A stretch of DNA of 47,808 nucleotides from Streptomyces aurantiacus (GTDB lineage Bacteria; Actinomycetota; Actinomycetes; Streptomycetales; Streptomycetaceae). The DNA is taken from positions 17,029 through 64,836 of the forward strand of contig NZ_LIPP01000119.1 of assembly GCF_001418335.1 (NCBI RefSeq). Direction: 5' to 3'. Position numbers and translations under genes: made by a program. Numbering within the stretch: the stretch's first letter is position 1; each line of letters opens with the position of its first letter. Positions 1 to 7,501 of this stretch are shown here, one piece after another. The notes below the pieces were generated by a model that had not been told where the DNA came from, did no database searches, and worked only from the letters and a program-made list of their open reading frames with translations.

Positions 1-29
1 CGGCCCTCGCGACGTGACCGGACAGACCT

Positions 30-66
30 CGGCCGCGGTGGCTCCCCCTCCGCGCCACCGCGGCCG
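30..66 (-). terminator. Strong hairpin downstream of afsS
   Basis: A perfect 13-bp inverted repeat (CGGCCGCGGTGGC at 30-42, complement at 54-66) with an 11-nt pyrimidine-rich loop lies 29 bp past the afsS stop codon. Streptomyces factor-independent terminators often lack a U-tract, so this fits transcription termination for the minus-strand gene. It might also stop reading from a gene to the left of the window. Confidence 0.6.
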
Positions 67-94
67 GTCCCCGTCGGGATGAAGGTCCAGTGGC

Positions 95-385
95 CTACTT
101 GCTGCCGTCGAGGTCCAGGGCCGGCGGGGCGGGCATGCCGTTGTCCAGCGTCCGGATGTCGCTCTCGGCGGGCGGGGTCGGCATGCCGTTGTCGAGCGGG
201 CTGACGACCGGGTCCTTCGCCGGCGGCGTGGGCATCCCGTTGTCGAGCGGGGTGACGACCGGGTCCTTGGCGGGCGGGGTCGGCATGCCGTTGTCGAGCG
301 GGGTGGCCACCGGGTCCTTCACCGGCGGCGCCGGCATCCCGTTGTCCTGGGTGGTGAGGTCCGTCTTCTTCGTCTGGTCGCCCAT
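95..385 (-). CDS. afsS: AfsS-like repeat protein (sigma-like protein), five DNGMP repeats
   Basis: A 96-residue acidic, proline-rich protein made almost entirely of a tandem repeat. The core DNGMP(A/T)PP begins at residues 14, 31, 48, 65 and 81, a period of 17,17,17,16, with a KDPV(V/A)(T/S)PL linker. This is the AfsS family, annotated as sigma-like protein, whose S. coelicolor member as I recall has about 63 residues and three DNHMPAPP-type repeats. AfsS is the downstream effector of AfsR in switching on antibiotic production; its molecular action is not settled. It follows afsR on the same strand, as expected. An ideal GGAGGA ribosome site precedes the ATG. Odd here: five repeats rather than three, and Gly for His in every repeat. 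Identification rests on repeat plus context. Confidence 0.85.
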   Translation of the reverse strand: MGDQTKKTDLTTQDNGMPAPPVKDPVATPLDNGMPTPPAKDPVVTPLDNGMPTPPAKDPVVSPLDNGMPTPPAESDIRTLDNGMPAPPALDLDGSK

Positions 386-415
386 GGCTGGTCCTCCGTT
401 GCGTTGACGAGTGAG

Positions 416-461
416 GAACGCCCGTCCAGAGACTCCCCCGAGGGTCCCTGGACGGGCGTTC
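416..461 (-). terminator. Perfect 14-bp hairpin between afsR and afsS
   Basis: GAACGCCCGTCCAG at 416-429 pairs perfectly with 448-461 across an 18-nt loop. It lies 172 bp beyond the afsR stop and only 31 bp before the afsS ATG. It could terminate afsR transcripts. If the afsS start point is near 463, as the promoter-like sequence just upstream suggests, it would instead form the afsS 5' leader and might act as an attenuator or mRNA stabiliser. Confidence 0.5.
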
Positions 462-469
462 GGAGCCGC

Positions 470-504
470 ACACTAGCCGTTTCGGCTCCCGGTCAGACCG
501 TCTG
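470..504 (-). promoter_or_regulatory. Probable afsS promoter with two small palindromes
   Basis: Read on the minus strand, TAGTGT (475-470) resembles a -10 box. TCTGAC lies 16 bp upstream (497-492) as a weak -35. Two inverted repeats overlap it: CAGAC-C-GTCTG (494-504) over the -35, and AGCCG-TTT-CGGCT (475-487) in the spacer. In S. coelicolor AfsR binds over the -35 region of afsS, so this is the natural place for AfsR contacts. The assignment is inference. Confidence 0.35.
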
Positions 505-632
505 CCCCCCGACGCGACGGTGTGACAGGTATGAGAGTGCCGTGCCGAGATAAACGAATGCTGAACGTCCGCAACCAGTCCGCCCCCAGTCGGCAACCAG
601 CCGGGCCGCGGGCCCGCCGTTCACGCCGCCGT

Positions 633-3581
633 TCACGCCGCCGTGGCGGGCGTGAGCAGCGTCCGGACCTCCTCCGCCTGGGCGTCGCCGCCGCTCTGCT
701 CAAGGAGGTTGAGCGCCTCGCGCCAGCAGGCCCTGGCCCGGTCCACCTGCCCCAGCATCGTGAGTGCCCGGCCCAGGAGCGTCAGGACGACGCCCTGCAT
801 CCGGTCGCCGCCGATGCAGCCGAGAGCCAGCGCCTGCTCGGCGTGCTGGGCCGCCTGCGCGGGCCGGCGGGCCGCCAGGTGCACCTCCGCCATCCGGAAG
901 TTGGTGGTTCCCTCCCAGAGCCGCTGCCGGTGGCTGCTGAAGACGGACAGGGCGTCGGAGAGCTGGCTGAGCGCCTCGGAGTGCCGGCCGGCCCTGGACA
1001 GCGCGATGCCCAGCGTGAAGTGACCGTTGGCCAGACGCAGGGTCCGGCCGATCGCGAGATAGGTCGCGAGAGCGCGCTGCGCGATCTCCACCGCCATCGG
1101 GACGTTCCCCATGCCGAGATGGGCACGCGACAGGTTGCACAGACTGAGCGCTTCGAGCGGCTTGTTGCCGATCGCGTCGTAACCCTCTATGGCCTGCTCG
1201 AAGAACCGCTTGCTGTCCGCGTACTGCTCCTGGTGCATGAGGGTGAGCCCCCGGTCGTTGGCCGCCCAGCTCATGGCCATGGCGTCCCCGGCGGTCGCGG
1301 CGAGGTCCATGGCGAGCTGCGCCTGCTCGGCCGCCTGCTGGATCCGTCCTGAGACCAGCAGGACGTTGGTGAGCGTCGTGCGCGCCCTGCCCTCCGCGCG
1401 GGCGTCCCCCGCGGCGCGCGTGGCGTCGCACACCGCCCTGGCCGTCGTCTCGTACTGGTGGGAGTTGGCGCCCGACTCGGTGAGATCCTTGGCGGCCCAC
1501 AGCAGGTCGACCGCCCGCCGCAGCAGCGCCGTACCCGCCGACTGCCGTACGCAGGCCAGCAGTGGCGCGGCCTCCGTGTAGAGCCAGTCGAGGGCGGCGC
1601 TTCCCTCGGTGAACCTCAGCCCGGGGTAGTCCGTCGTCGCCAGGTGGTCCACCAGCCGGTCGCCCGGCCGCTCGATGGCATAGACCTCCGCCGCCGTGGC
1701 CAGGTAGAAGTCCAGCAGCCGCGACATCGCGGCGCCCCGCTCACCGGGCGGCTGCTCGTCCCTCTCCGCACACGCACGCGCGTAGAGTCGGACCAGATCG
1801 TGGTAGCGGTAGCGGCCCGGCGCGGCCGATTCCAGCAGCGAGGTGTCGACGAGCGACTCCAGCAGGTCCTCGGTCTCCTCCACCGGAAGGTCCAGCACCG
1901 CGGCGGCGGCGGCCAGCGACATGTCCGGGCCGTCCGCGAGGCCCAGCAGCCGGAAGGCGCGGGCCTGGGCCGGCTCCAACTGCCCGTAGCCCAGCTCGAA
2001 GGTGGCCTTCACGGCGAGGTCGCCGGCCTGGAGCTCGTCCAGGCGCCGCCGCTCGTCCGCGAGCTTCGCCGCGAGGACCGAGACCGTCCACGTACGCCGG
2101 GCCGCCAGCCGGGACGCGGCGATCCGGATCGCCAGCGGCAGGAAGCCGCAGGCCGCCACCACGTCCAGCGCCGACTCCCGTTCCGACGCGACCCGCTCCG
2201 CGCCCACGATCTTCGTGAAGAGCTGGAGCGCCTCCTCGGGGGACATCACGTCCAGGTCGACCAGGTGCGCGCCGGCCAGGTCGACCATCCGCGCCCGCGA
2301 GGTCACCAGCGCCGCGCAGCCTTCCGTACCGGGCAGCAGGGGCCGGACCTGGGCCGCGTCCCGGGCGTTGTCCAGGAGCACCAGGATGCGGCGGCCGTCC
2401 AGAGTCGAGCGGTACAGGGCCGCCCGCTCCTCCAGGGAGTCCGGGATGTCGGTGTCCGCGGTGCCCAGGGCGCGCAGGAAGGCGCCCAGTACCGCTCCGG
2501 GTTCGGCCGCTCGCGCGCCCGCGCCCTGCAGATCCACGTACAGCTGTCCGTCCGGGAAGGAGCCGCGCGCCTGGTGCGCGACATGGACGGCCAGCGTCGT
2601 CTTGCCCACGCCGCCGATGCCCGCCAGCGCGGACACCGCCATGACCCGCCCCTCGGCGGTCGCGAGCACCTCGCGCAGTTCGGACACGAAGGACATCCGG
2701 CCGGTGAAGTCCGGGACGGTCGCAGGGAGTTGGGCGGGGCGCACCGGAGTGGCCGCGCTCTCCGGGACCAGCGGCGCCGACGGCTTCGCGAGGCCCGGGT
2801 CCGCCTGGAGGATGCGCTGCTGGAGTTCCTGGAGGTCGGAGCCCGGGTCGACGCCCAGTTCGTCCGCCAGCAGTCGCCGGGTGTCCGCGTACGCGGCCAG
2901 GGCCTCCGCCTGCCGGCCCGAGCGGTACAGCGCGAGCATCAGCAGCTCGCGCAGGCGCTCCCGGAGGGGGTGGGTGGCGGTGAGCGCGGTGAGCTCCGAG
3001 ACGGCCTCCGCGTGGCAGCCCTGTTCGAGGTCCATGTCCAGGCGTGACTCGCGCAGTTGCAGCTGCCACTCCTGCAGCCGGGTGCGCTGGGTCTCCGCGT
3101 AGGGGCCCGGGACGCTCGCCAGCGCCTCTCCGTCCCACAGGTCGAGGGCCTCGTTCAGCAGGGCGCGCGCGTGGCACAGGTCGAAGGCGACCTTCGCCTT
3201 CTCGGCGGCGGCTGCCAGTTCCTGGGCCTGGACGAGGTCCAGGGTGCTGATCGCGTCGGAGAGCCGGATCGCGTAGCCGCCCGACTCGCTGACCAGCACG
3301 TCGGGCGTGAGGATCTTCCGCAGCCGTGAGGCGTACGTACGAACGGCCGCCAGTGCCTGGGACGGCGGGTCGTCACCCCACAGGGCGTCGATCAGCTCGC
3401 CCGCGGTGGCCGTGCGGCCCTCGCGGAGCAGCAGGGCGGCCAGCAGGGCGCGTTGCTGAGGCGACCCCGTAGGCAGCGTCTGAGCCCCTCGCCAGGCGCG
3501 CACCGGGCCGAGCACGCTGAAGCGGAGGGCCGCCGAATCCTCGGGACGCCACTGCTCCGGTACCCGCGGTACACCGTCCAT
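633..3581 (-). CDS. afsR: AfsR-type SARP regulator (BTAD, NB-ARC ATPase, TPR)
   Basis: A 982-residue regulator, close to the roughly 993 residues of S. coelicolor AfsR. Residues about 18-110 form the winged-helix DNA-binding domain, and about 115-265 the bacterial transcriptional activation domain (LQELQQRILQADPGL at its end). An NB-ARC ATPase follows with Walker A GIGGVGKT near residue 320 and Walker B ILVLLDNA. The C-terminal 350 residues are TPR-like helices. AfsR integrates Ser/Thr kinase signals (AfsK and others) and activates afsS, and so antibiotic production. The ATG has an AGGGGGGA ribosome site. The afsS-type gene directly downstream is the main reason to name it AfsR rather than another large SARP. 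A 12-bp direct repeat CCGTTCACGCCG (617-640) straddles its stop codon. Confidence 0.88.
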   Translation of the reverse strand: MDGVPRVPEQWRPEDSAALRFSVLGPVRAWRGAQTLPTGSPQQRALLAALLLREGRTATAGELIDALWGDDPPSQALAAVRTYASRLRKILTPDVLVSESGGYAIRLSDAISTLDLVQAQELAAAAEKAKVAFDLCHARALLNEALDLWDGEALASVPGPYAETQRTRLQEWQLQLRESRLDMDLEQGCHAEAVSELTALTATHPLRERLRELLMLALYRSGRQAEALAAYADTRRLLADELGVDPGSDLQELQQRILQADPGLAKPSAPLVPESAATPVRPAQLPATVPDFTGRMSFVSELREVLATAEGRVMAVSALAGIGGVGKTTLAVHVAHQARGSFPDGQLYVDLQGAGARAAEPGAVLGAFLRALGTADTDIPDSLEERAALYRSTLDGRRILVLLDNARDAAQVRPLLPGTEGCAALVTSRARMVDLAGAHLVDLDVMSPEEALQLFTKIVGAERVASERESALDVVAACGFLPLAIRIAASRLAARRTWTVSVLAAKLADERRRLDELQAGDLAVKATFELGYGQLEPAQARAFRLLGLADGPDMSLAAAAAVLDLPVEETEDLLESLVDTSLLESAAPGRYRYHDLVRLYARACAERDEQPPGERGAAMSRLLDFYLATAAEVYAIERPGDRLVDHLATTDYPGLRFTEGSAALDWLYTEAAPLLACVRQSAGTALLRRAVDLLWAAKDLTESGANSHQYETTARAVCDATRAAGDARAEGRARTTLTNVLLVSGRIQQAAEQAQLAMDLAATAGDAMAMSWAANDRGLTLMHQEQYADSKRFFEQAIEGYDAIGNKPLEALSLCNLSRAHLGMGNVPMAVEIAQRALATYLAIGRTLRLANGHFTLGIALSRAGRHSEALSQLSDALSVFSSHRQRLWEGTTNFRMAEVHLAARRPAQAAQHAEQALALGCIGGDRMQGVVLTLLGRALTMLGQVDRARACWREALNLLEQSGGDAQAEEVRTLLTPATAA

Positions 3582-3770
3582 CGCTGTCCCCCCTGCCGAA
3601 CCGTCGTGACAACAGGCCAGTTTGCCTTGTCCATGGCGGATGCGTCAGCCGTGGGAGACACCGATCACAGGTCGCCATGCCAAGTTCGTGAAACCCCTCA
3701 CAGGGCCCACACCCCGTCGTCGCAACTCCGCGATGCGGCCCTCGCATTCCAGAGACAGTCCGCCCGATAG

Positions 3771-3785
3771 CTGACGCTCCGTCAG
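3771..3785. promoter_or_regulatory. CTGACG-CTC-CGTCAG operator before the amidohydrolase
   Basis: A perfect 6-3-6 palindrome, one of several related copies in the window (9154, 9206, 12179, 13113, 13175, 42091). If TACCGT at 3794-3799 is the -10, the first half-site CTGACG is positioned as a -35 with a 17-bp spacer, and transcription would start at about 3806, making the gene nearly leaderless. A bound repressor would then block the promoter. Recurrence is observed; function is inferred. Confidence 0.6.
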
Positions 3786-3806
3786 ATGAGCGCTACCGTG
3801 CAACGT

Positions 3807-5045
3807 ATGGAGACCTTTCCGAAGATCATCTCGGTGGACGACCACACGGTGGAGCCCCCCAACGTCTGGCAGGACCGGCTCCCGTCGAAGTACCAGGACA
3901 AGGGGCCACGCATCGTACGCGCCCCACTGAAGGAAATGACCTTCCTCGGCGGCAAGTTCGCGCCAGTCATGGGCAGCCCCGGGGACGAAGGACCGATCGG
4001 CGACTGGTGGGTCTACGAGGACCTGCACCGCCCGCTCACCCGTCTCGACACCGCCGTCGGATACGACAGGGACGAGATCAAGCTGGAGATCATCACGTAC
4101 GAGCAGATGCGCCCCGGCTCGTACGACGTCCCGCAGCGCCTCGCCGACATGGACGTCAACCACGTCCAGTCCGCCCTGTGCTTCCCCACCTTCCCCCGTT
4201 TCTGCGGCCAGACCTTCACCGAGGCCCAGGACCGCGAACTGGGGCTCCTCTCCGTGCGCGCCTACAACGACTGGATGGTGGAGGAGTGGTGCGGTCCGGC
4301 TGCCGGGGGCCGGCTGATACCGCTCACCCTCATCCCGCTGTGGGACGCGGAACTGGCCGCGCGGGAGGTGCGGCGCAACGCCGACCGCGGCGTACGGGCC
4401 GTCGCCTTCTCCGAGATACCCCCGCACCTCGGACTGCCCTCCGTGCACACGGACGAGTGGGATCCGCTCCTCGCCGCCTGCGCCGAGACCGGCACGGTCA
4501 TCGCCATGCACATCGGGTCGAGCAGCCGGATGCCCTCCACCTCGGCCGACGCGCCGCCCGCCGTCGGCTCCACCATCACCTTCGCCAACTGCTGCTTCTC
4601 GATGGTCGACTGGCTGATGAGCGGCAAGTTCGAACGCTTCCCCGACCTCAGGGTCATGTACGCGGAGGGCCAGATCGGCTGGATTCCGTACATCCTCGAA
4701 CGCGCCGACGTGGTCTGGGAGGAGAATCGCGGCTGGGGCGGCGTCGCGGACAAGGTCCACCGCCCGCCCTCGGAACTCTTCACCGAGCACGTGTACGGCT
4801 GCTTCTTCGACGACGCGTTCGGCCTGAGGAACCTGGACGCCATCGGCGTCGGGAACGTCCTCTACGAGACCGACTACCCCCACTCCGACTCCACCTGGCC
4901 CGAGTCGCGCGAGGTCGGCGAGGCCCAGATGGGCCACCTGGACGCGGACGTCGTCGACCGGATCGTCCGGCGCAACGCGATCGAGCTGCTGGGCCTGACG
5001 GAGGACGGGCTCTGGGCGGCGGCGGAGCGGAAGGCCGTGGAATAG
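3807..5045 (+). CDS. Amidohydrolase family 2 metal-dependent hydrolase
   Basis: A 412-residue TIM-barrel hydrolase of the amidohydrolase_2 family. The N-terminal strand carries SVDDH (the D-x-H metal motif of this family). A mid-protein AMHIGSSS supplies a further histidine, and YETDYPHSDSTWP near the C terminus holds the last acidic residue and a histidine. Members hydrolyse or decarboxylate ring and amide compounds, often in aromatic or terpenoid breakdown; no substrate can be read here. I prefer ATG 3807 because METFPKIISVDDH matches the usual family start. ATG 3786 is also in frame and touches the operator. No clear ribosome site precedes either, so the message may be leaderless. It is a single gene, convergent with the redox fusion. 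Confidence 0.75.
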   Translation: METFPKIISVDDHTVEPPNVWQDRLPSKYQDKGPRIVRAPLKEMTFLGGKFAPVMGSPGDEGPIGDWWVYEDLHRPLTRLDTAVGYDRDEIKLEIITYEQMRPGSYDVPQRLADMDVNHVQSALCFPTFPRFCGQTFTEAQDRELGLLSVRAYNDWMVEEWCGPAAGGRLIPLTLIPLWDAELAAREVRRNADRGVRAVAFSEIPPHLGLPSVHTDEWDPLLAACAETGTVIAMHIGSSSRMPSTSADAPPAVGSTITFANCCFSMVDWLMSGKFERFPDLRVMYAEGQIGWIPYILERADVVWEENRGWGGVADKVHRPPSELFTEHVYGCFFDDAFGLRNLDAIGVGNVLYETDYPHSDSTWPESREVGEAQMGHLDADVVDRIVRRNAIELLGLTEDGLWAAAERKAVE

Positions 5046-5080
5046 CGGAGGAGGTGTCGGCGGCGATCAGGGGTCCGCGA

Positions 5081-7417
5081 TCACGGTTCCGTGATGTCGA
5101 GGATGACCTTCGACAGCGGGCAGGTCACGCACGTGAGTATCTGGCCGTCGGCCTTCTGCCGCGGGGTCAGACAGTTCGGCTCGTTCTGCGTGACCTCGCC
5201 GCCGCGCAGCCGCACCATGCAGTCGCCGCAGTTCCCGACCGTGCACGAGTAGGGCATCGGCAGCCCCGCGGCGAGTCCCGCTTCGAGCAGCGTCTGACCG
5301 GGCTCGACCATCACCGTGCCGACGGGGCGCCCGTCCTCCTCGACGGTCATCTCCTGCGGCGCCGTCGTCGCCGTCGTCGTCGCCGTGGTCCCGGTGTCCG
5401 CGCTGCTGGTGTACGTCTCGTGGTGCACCTGCTCGTCAGGAACCCCGAGCGCGGGCAGGACGCCCCGGACGGCGTCCATCAGCGGTCCCGGACCGCAGAC
5501 GTAGTAGTGGGCGTCCCGGGCCGGGGAAAGGCCGGTGATCCACCGGCGTACGCCGTCCGCGTCGAGTCGGCCGTCCCTGCCGGTCAGGACATGGGTGACC
5601 GCGAGCCGGTCGGGATGGTCCTTCGCCAGCCGGGCCAGCTCGTCGGCGAAGATGATCTCGCTCTCGCTGCGACTGCTGTAGAGCAGCGCGATCCGGCCGT
5701 GGCCGGGCCGGGCCGCGAGCCGGGTGCGGATCATGCTCATCATCGGCGTGACACCGCTGCCCGCCGCGACGAGCACGATCTCGTCCGGTGGCCGCGGCTC
5801 GGCGTGGAAGGACCCCGACGGGCCACGCACCGCGAGGCGGTCCCCGGCGCGGAGGCTCCGGTGCACGTGGGTGGAGAACCGGCCGCCCGCCACCTGCTTG
5901 ACGGTGACCTCAAGGCGGGACGAACCGGGCACCGACGAGGCCGAGTAGGCCCGTCGCACCGGGCGGCCGTCCAAGTCGGCGACCAGCGTGAAGAACTGGC
6001 CGGGCCGGAAGTCGAACGGTTCCTGGTTCTCACCGACGTCCTCCAGTACGAGGGTGACCGCGCTCGGAGTCTCGCGGCGCACCTCGGCGACGCGCACCTC
6101 CCGCAGGGGTGTCCTTGACGCAGGAAGGCCCCCGGTCCCGCCGGCGCCGGCGCCGGCGTCGGAACGACCTCGCCGAGGCACGACGCGGCGCCACCTGCCT
6201 CCACCGGGCCACCTGCCCCCGCCGGGACGGCCGCCCCCGGGCTGTCCGTCGCCGGGCTCGACGTCCTCGACGTCCTCGTAGCCCTCCTTGCGCAGTCCGT
6301 AACGGTAGGCGCGGTCCGCCACCAGCCGCAGCAACCGGGTCATTCCCGGGATCGCCGCGACGGCCCTGAGCAGGAACGCGGGCGGCCCGCCGTCGGCCTC
6401 GGCCGAACCTGCGGCGAGGTGGGCGCCCGCCAGCGCCATCATGTCCGGCATCGGACCGCCGTCCAGGCGCGCGCCCGGCGTCCACAGCCGCGAGCGCACC
6501 AGGGCGTCGCTGCCGGACACCTCGGCGTACTCGACATCGATGAGCAGCGCCAGGTGCGGAGGCATCCCGCGCAGGGCCATCGTCTCCAGCAGCGCGGGAT
6601 CGTCGGTGATCGTCCCGCGTCCGCGGACCTTCAGCACACCGCTGCGCCCCGGCACGAGCGCGGCGAACGAGAGCCGGTCGTCCCGCAGCAGGTTGTGGAG
6701 CGTGTCGGCGCGCTTGTTGCCCTTGCGGTCCGGGATGACGAGCGTGCGACCGTCCAGGATGCGAGCCACCGCCTGCCGGTCCCCGCGCGGACTCGTGTCG
6801 CTCCCGCCGGACGAGTCCCACGTGGACAGGGCGAGGAAGGGTGCCGCCGCCAGGAAGTCGGCGACCCCGGGCCGGCCGAGGGGCCCGTCACCCGTGACCC
6901 CGGCGGCCGGTTCGGCCAGGGGGGCGGGCGGCTGCCACAGCCGGGAGCGGAGGACCGCCTGCGCGCAGTGCACGTACGCCTCCTCGACGTCGACGGTCGT
7001 CTCCCCGCCCCTGCGGCCATCGCGGCCCTTGCGGGTGGCCACCGAGCCGTTGACGCGCAGGATCTCCCCGACGCCCGGCAGGAGGAAGAAGAAGGACACC
7101 GGACCGTGCGGATCGCCGGACTCGGGCAGCACGAACGAGATCCGGGTGGGCGAGTGGACCCGTACGAACCCCGGCGTGCCCCCGATGAAGGTCGTCCGGC
7201 TGGTGCCGTCGGCATCCCGGTAGCCGAAGGCCGCGACCGGACACCGGGCGAGTATGGTCCGGCACCCCTCGTCCAGGACGCTGATCTGTTTGAGCATGAT
7301 CGCCGACGCGGGGCGGCCGACGGTCGCCTCGACCTCGTCCACCGTCGTCAGCCGGCGCGGAGTGCCCGACCGGTCTGCTCCCACCTGCTGCTCACCTGCT
7401 GCCGTGTCTTGCTGCAC
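5081..7417 (-). CDS. PNPOx-like / ferredoxin reductase / 2Fe-2S ferredoxin fusion oxidoreductase
   Basis: A 778-residue self-contained electron-transfer chain. The first 320 residues hold two split-barrel (pyridoxamine-phosphate-oxidase-like, FMN-binding) units, each ending in a similar A-(L/V)-(L/V)-RSRLW motif. A Gly/Pro/Arg-rich linker (about 385-430) follows. Next is an FNR-type module with the FAD motif RAYSAS and the NAD-binding LVAAGSGVTPMMSMI. The C terminus is a plant-type ferredoxin with C-x4-C-x2-C in SCTVGNCGDC and a distal cysteine in ILTCVTC. NAD(P)H electrons could pass through FAD and 2Fe-2S to the flavin barrel or an outside oxygenase. The GTG start has AAGGAAC upstream. It lies 84 bp after the siderophore-interacting protein gene, probably one operon. 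Substrate unknown. Confidence 0.8.
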   Translation of the reverse strand: MQQDTAAGEQQVGADRSGTPRRLTTVDEVEATVGRPASAIMLKQISVLDEGCRTILARCPVAAFGYRDADGTSRTTFIGGTPGFVRVHSPTRISFVLPESGDPHGPVSFFFLLPGVGEILRVNGSVATRKGRDGRRGGETTVDVEEAYVHCAQAVLRSRLWQPPAPLAEPAAGVTGDGPLGRPGVADFLAAAPFLALSTWDSSGGSDTSPRGDRQAVARILDGRTLVIPDRKGNKRADTLHNLLRDDRLSFAALVPGRSGVLKVRGRGTITDDPALLETMALRGMPPHLALLIDVEYAEVSGSDALVRSRLWTPGARLDGGPMPDMMALAGAHLAAGSAEADGGPPAFLLRAVAAIPGMTRLLRLVADRAYRYGLRKEGYEDVEDVEPGDGQPGGGRPGGGRWPGGGRWRRVVPRRGRSDAGAGAGGTGGLPASRTPLREVRVAEVRRETPSAVTLVLEDVGENQEPFDFRPGQFFTLVADLDGRPVRRAYSASSVPGSSRLEVTVKQVAGGRFSTHVHRSLRAGDRLAVRGPSGSFHAEPRPPDEIVLVAAGSGVTPMMSMIRTRLAARPGHGRIALLYSSRSESEIIFADELARLAKDHPDRLAVTHVLTGRDGRLDADGVRRWITGLSPARDAHYYVCGPGPLMDAVRGVLPALGVPDEQVHHETYTSSADTGTTATTTATTAPQEMTVEEDGRPVGTVMVEPGQTLLEAGLAAGLPMPYSCTVGNCGDCMVRLRGGEVTQNEPNCLTPRQKADGQILTCVTCPLSKVILDITEP

Positions 7418-7434
7418 AAGAGTTCCTTTCAGTC

Positions 7435-7484
7435 GGAGCGAACTGGAGCGAACTGGGGCGAACTGGGGCGGACTGGAGCGAGCC
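7435..7484. repeat. Five tandem 10-bp repeats before the redox fusion gene
   Basis: The unit GG(A/G)GCGAACT repeats at 7435, 7445, 7455, 7465 and 7475, the last copies degenerate (GACT, AGCC). It fills the gap between the SIP stop and the ribosome site of the downstream gene. The spacing equals about one helical turn, so copies would lie on one face of DNA. It could be a protein-binding array, a leader mRNA element or a slippage product. Confidence 0.7.
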
Positions 7485-7501
7485 GGCCGGGTTCGGACGG
7501 C

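Noticed and set aside
95..385. AfsS-like repeats as a multicore RiPP precursor
   Set aside because: The repeat pattern first suggested core peptides, but the DN(G/H)MPxPP motif and the place after afsR identify AfsS, and no modifying enzyme is nearby.
1458..3047. Long plus-strand open frames opposite afsR
   Set aside because: They mirror the afsR codons, lack known motifs and ribosome sites, and exist only because GC-rich third positions remove stops on the opposite strand.
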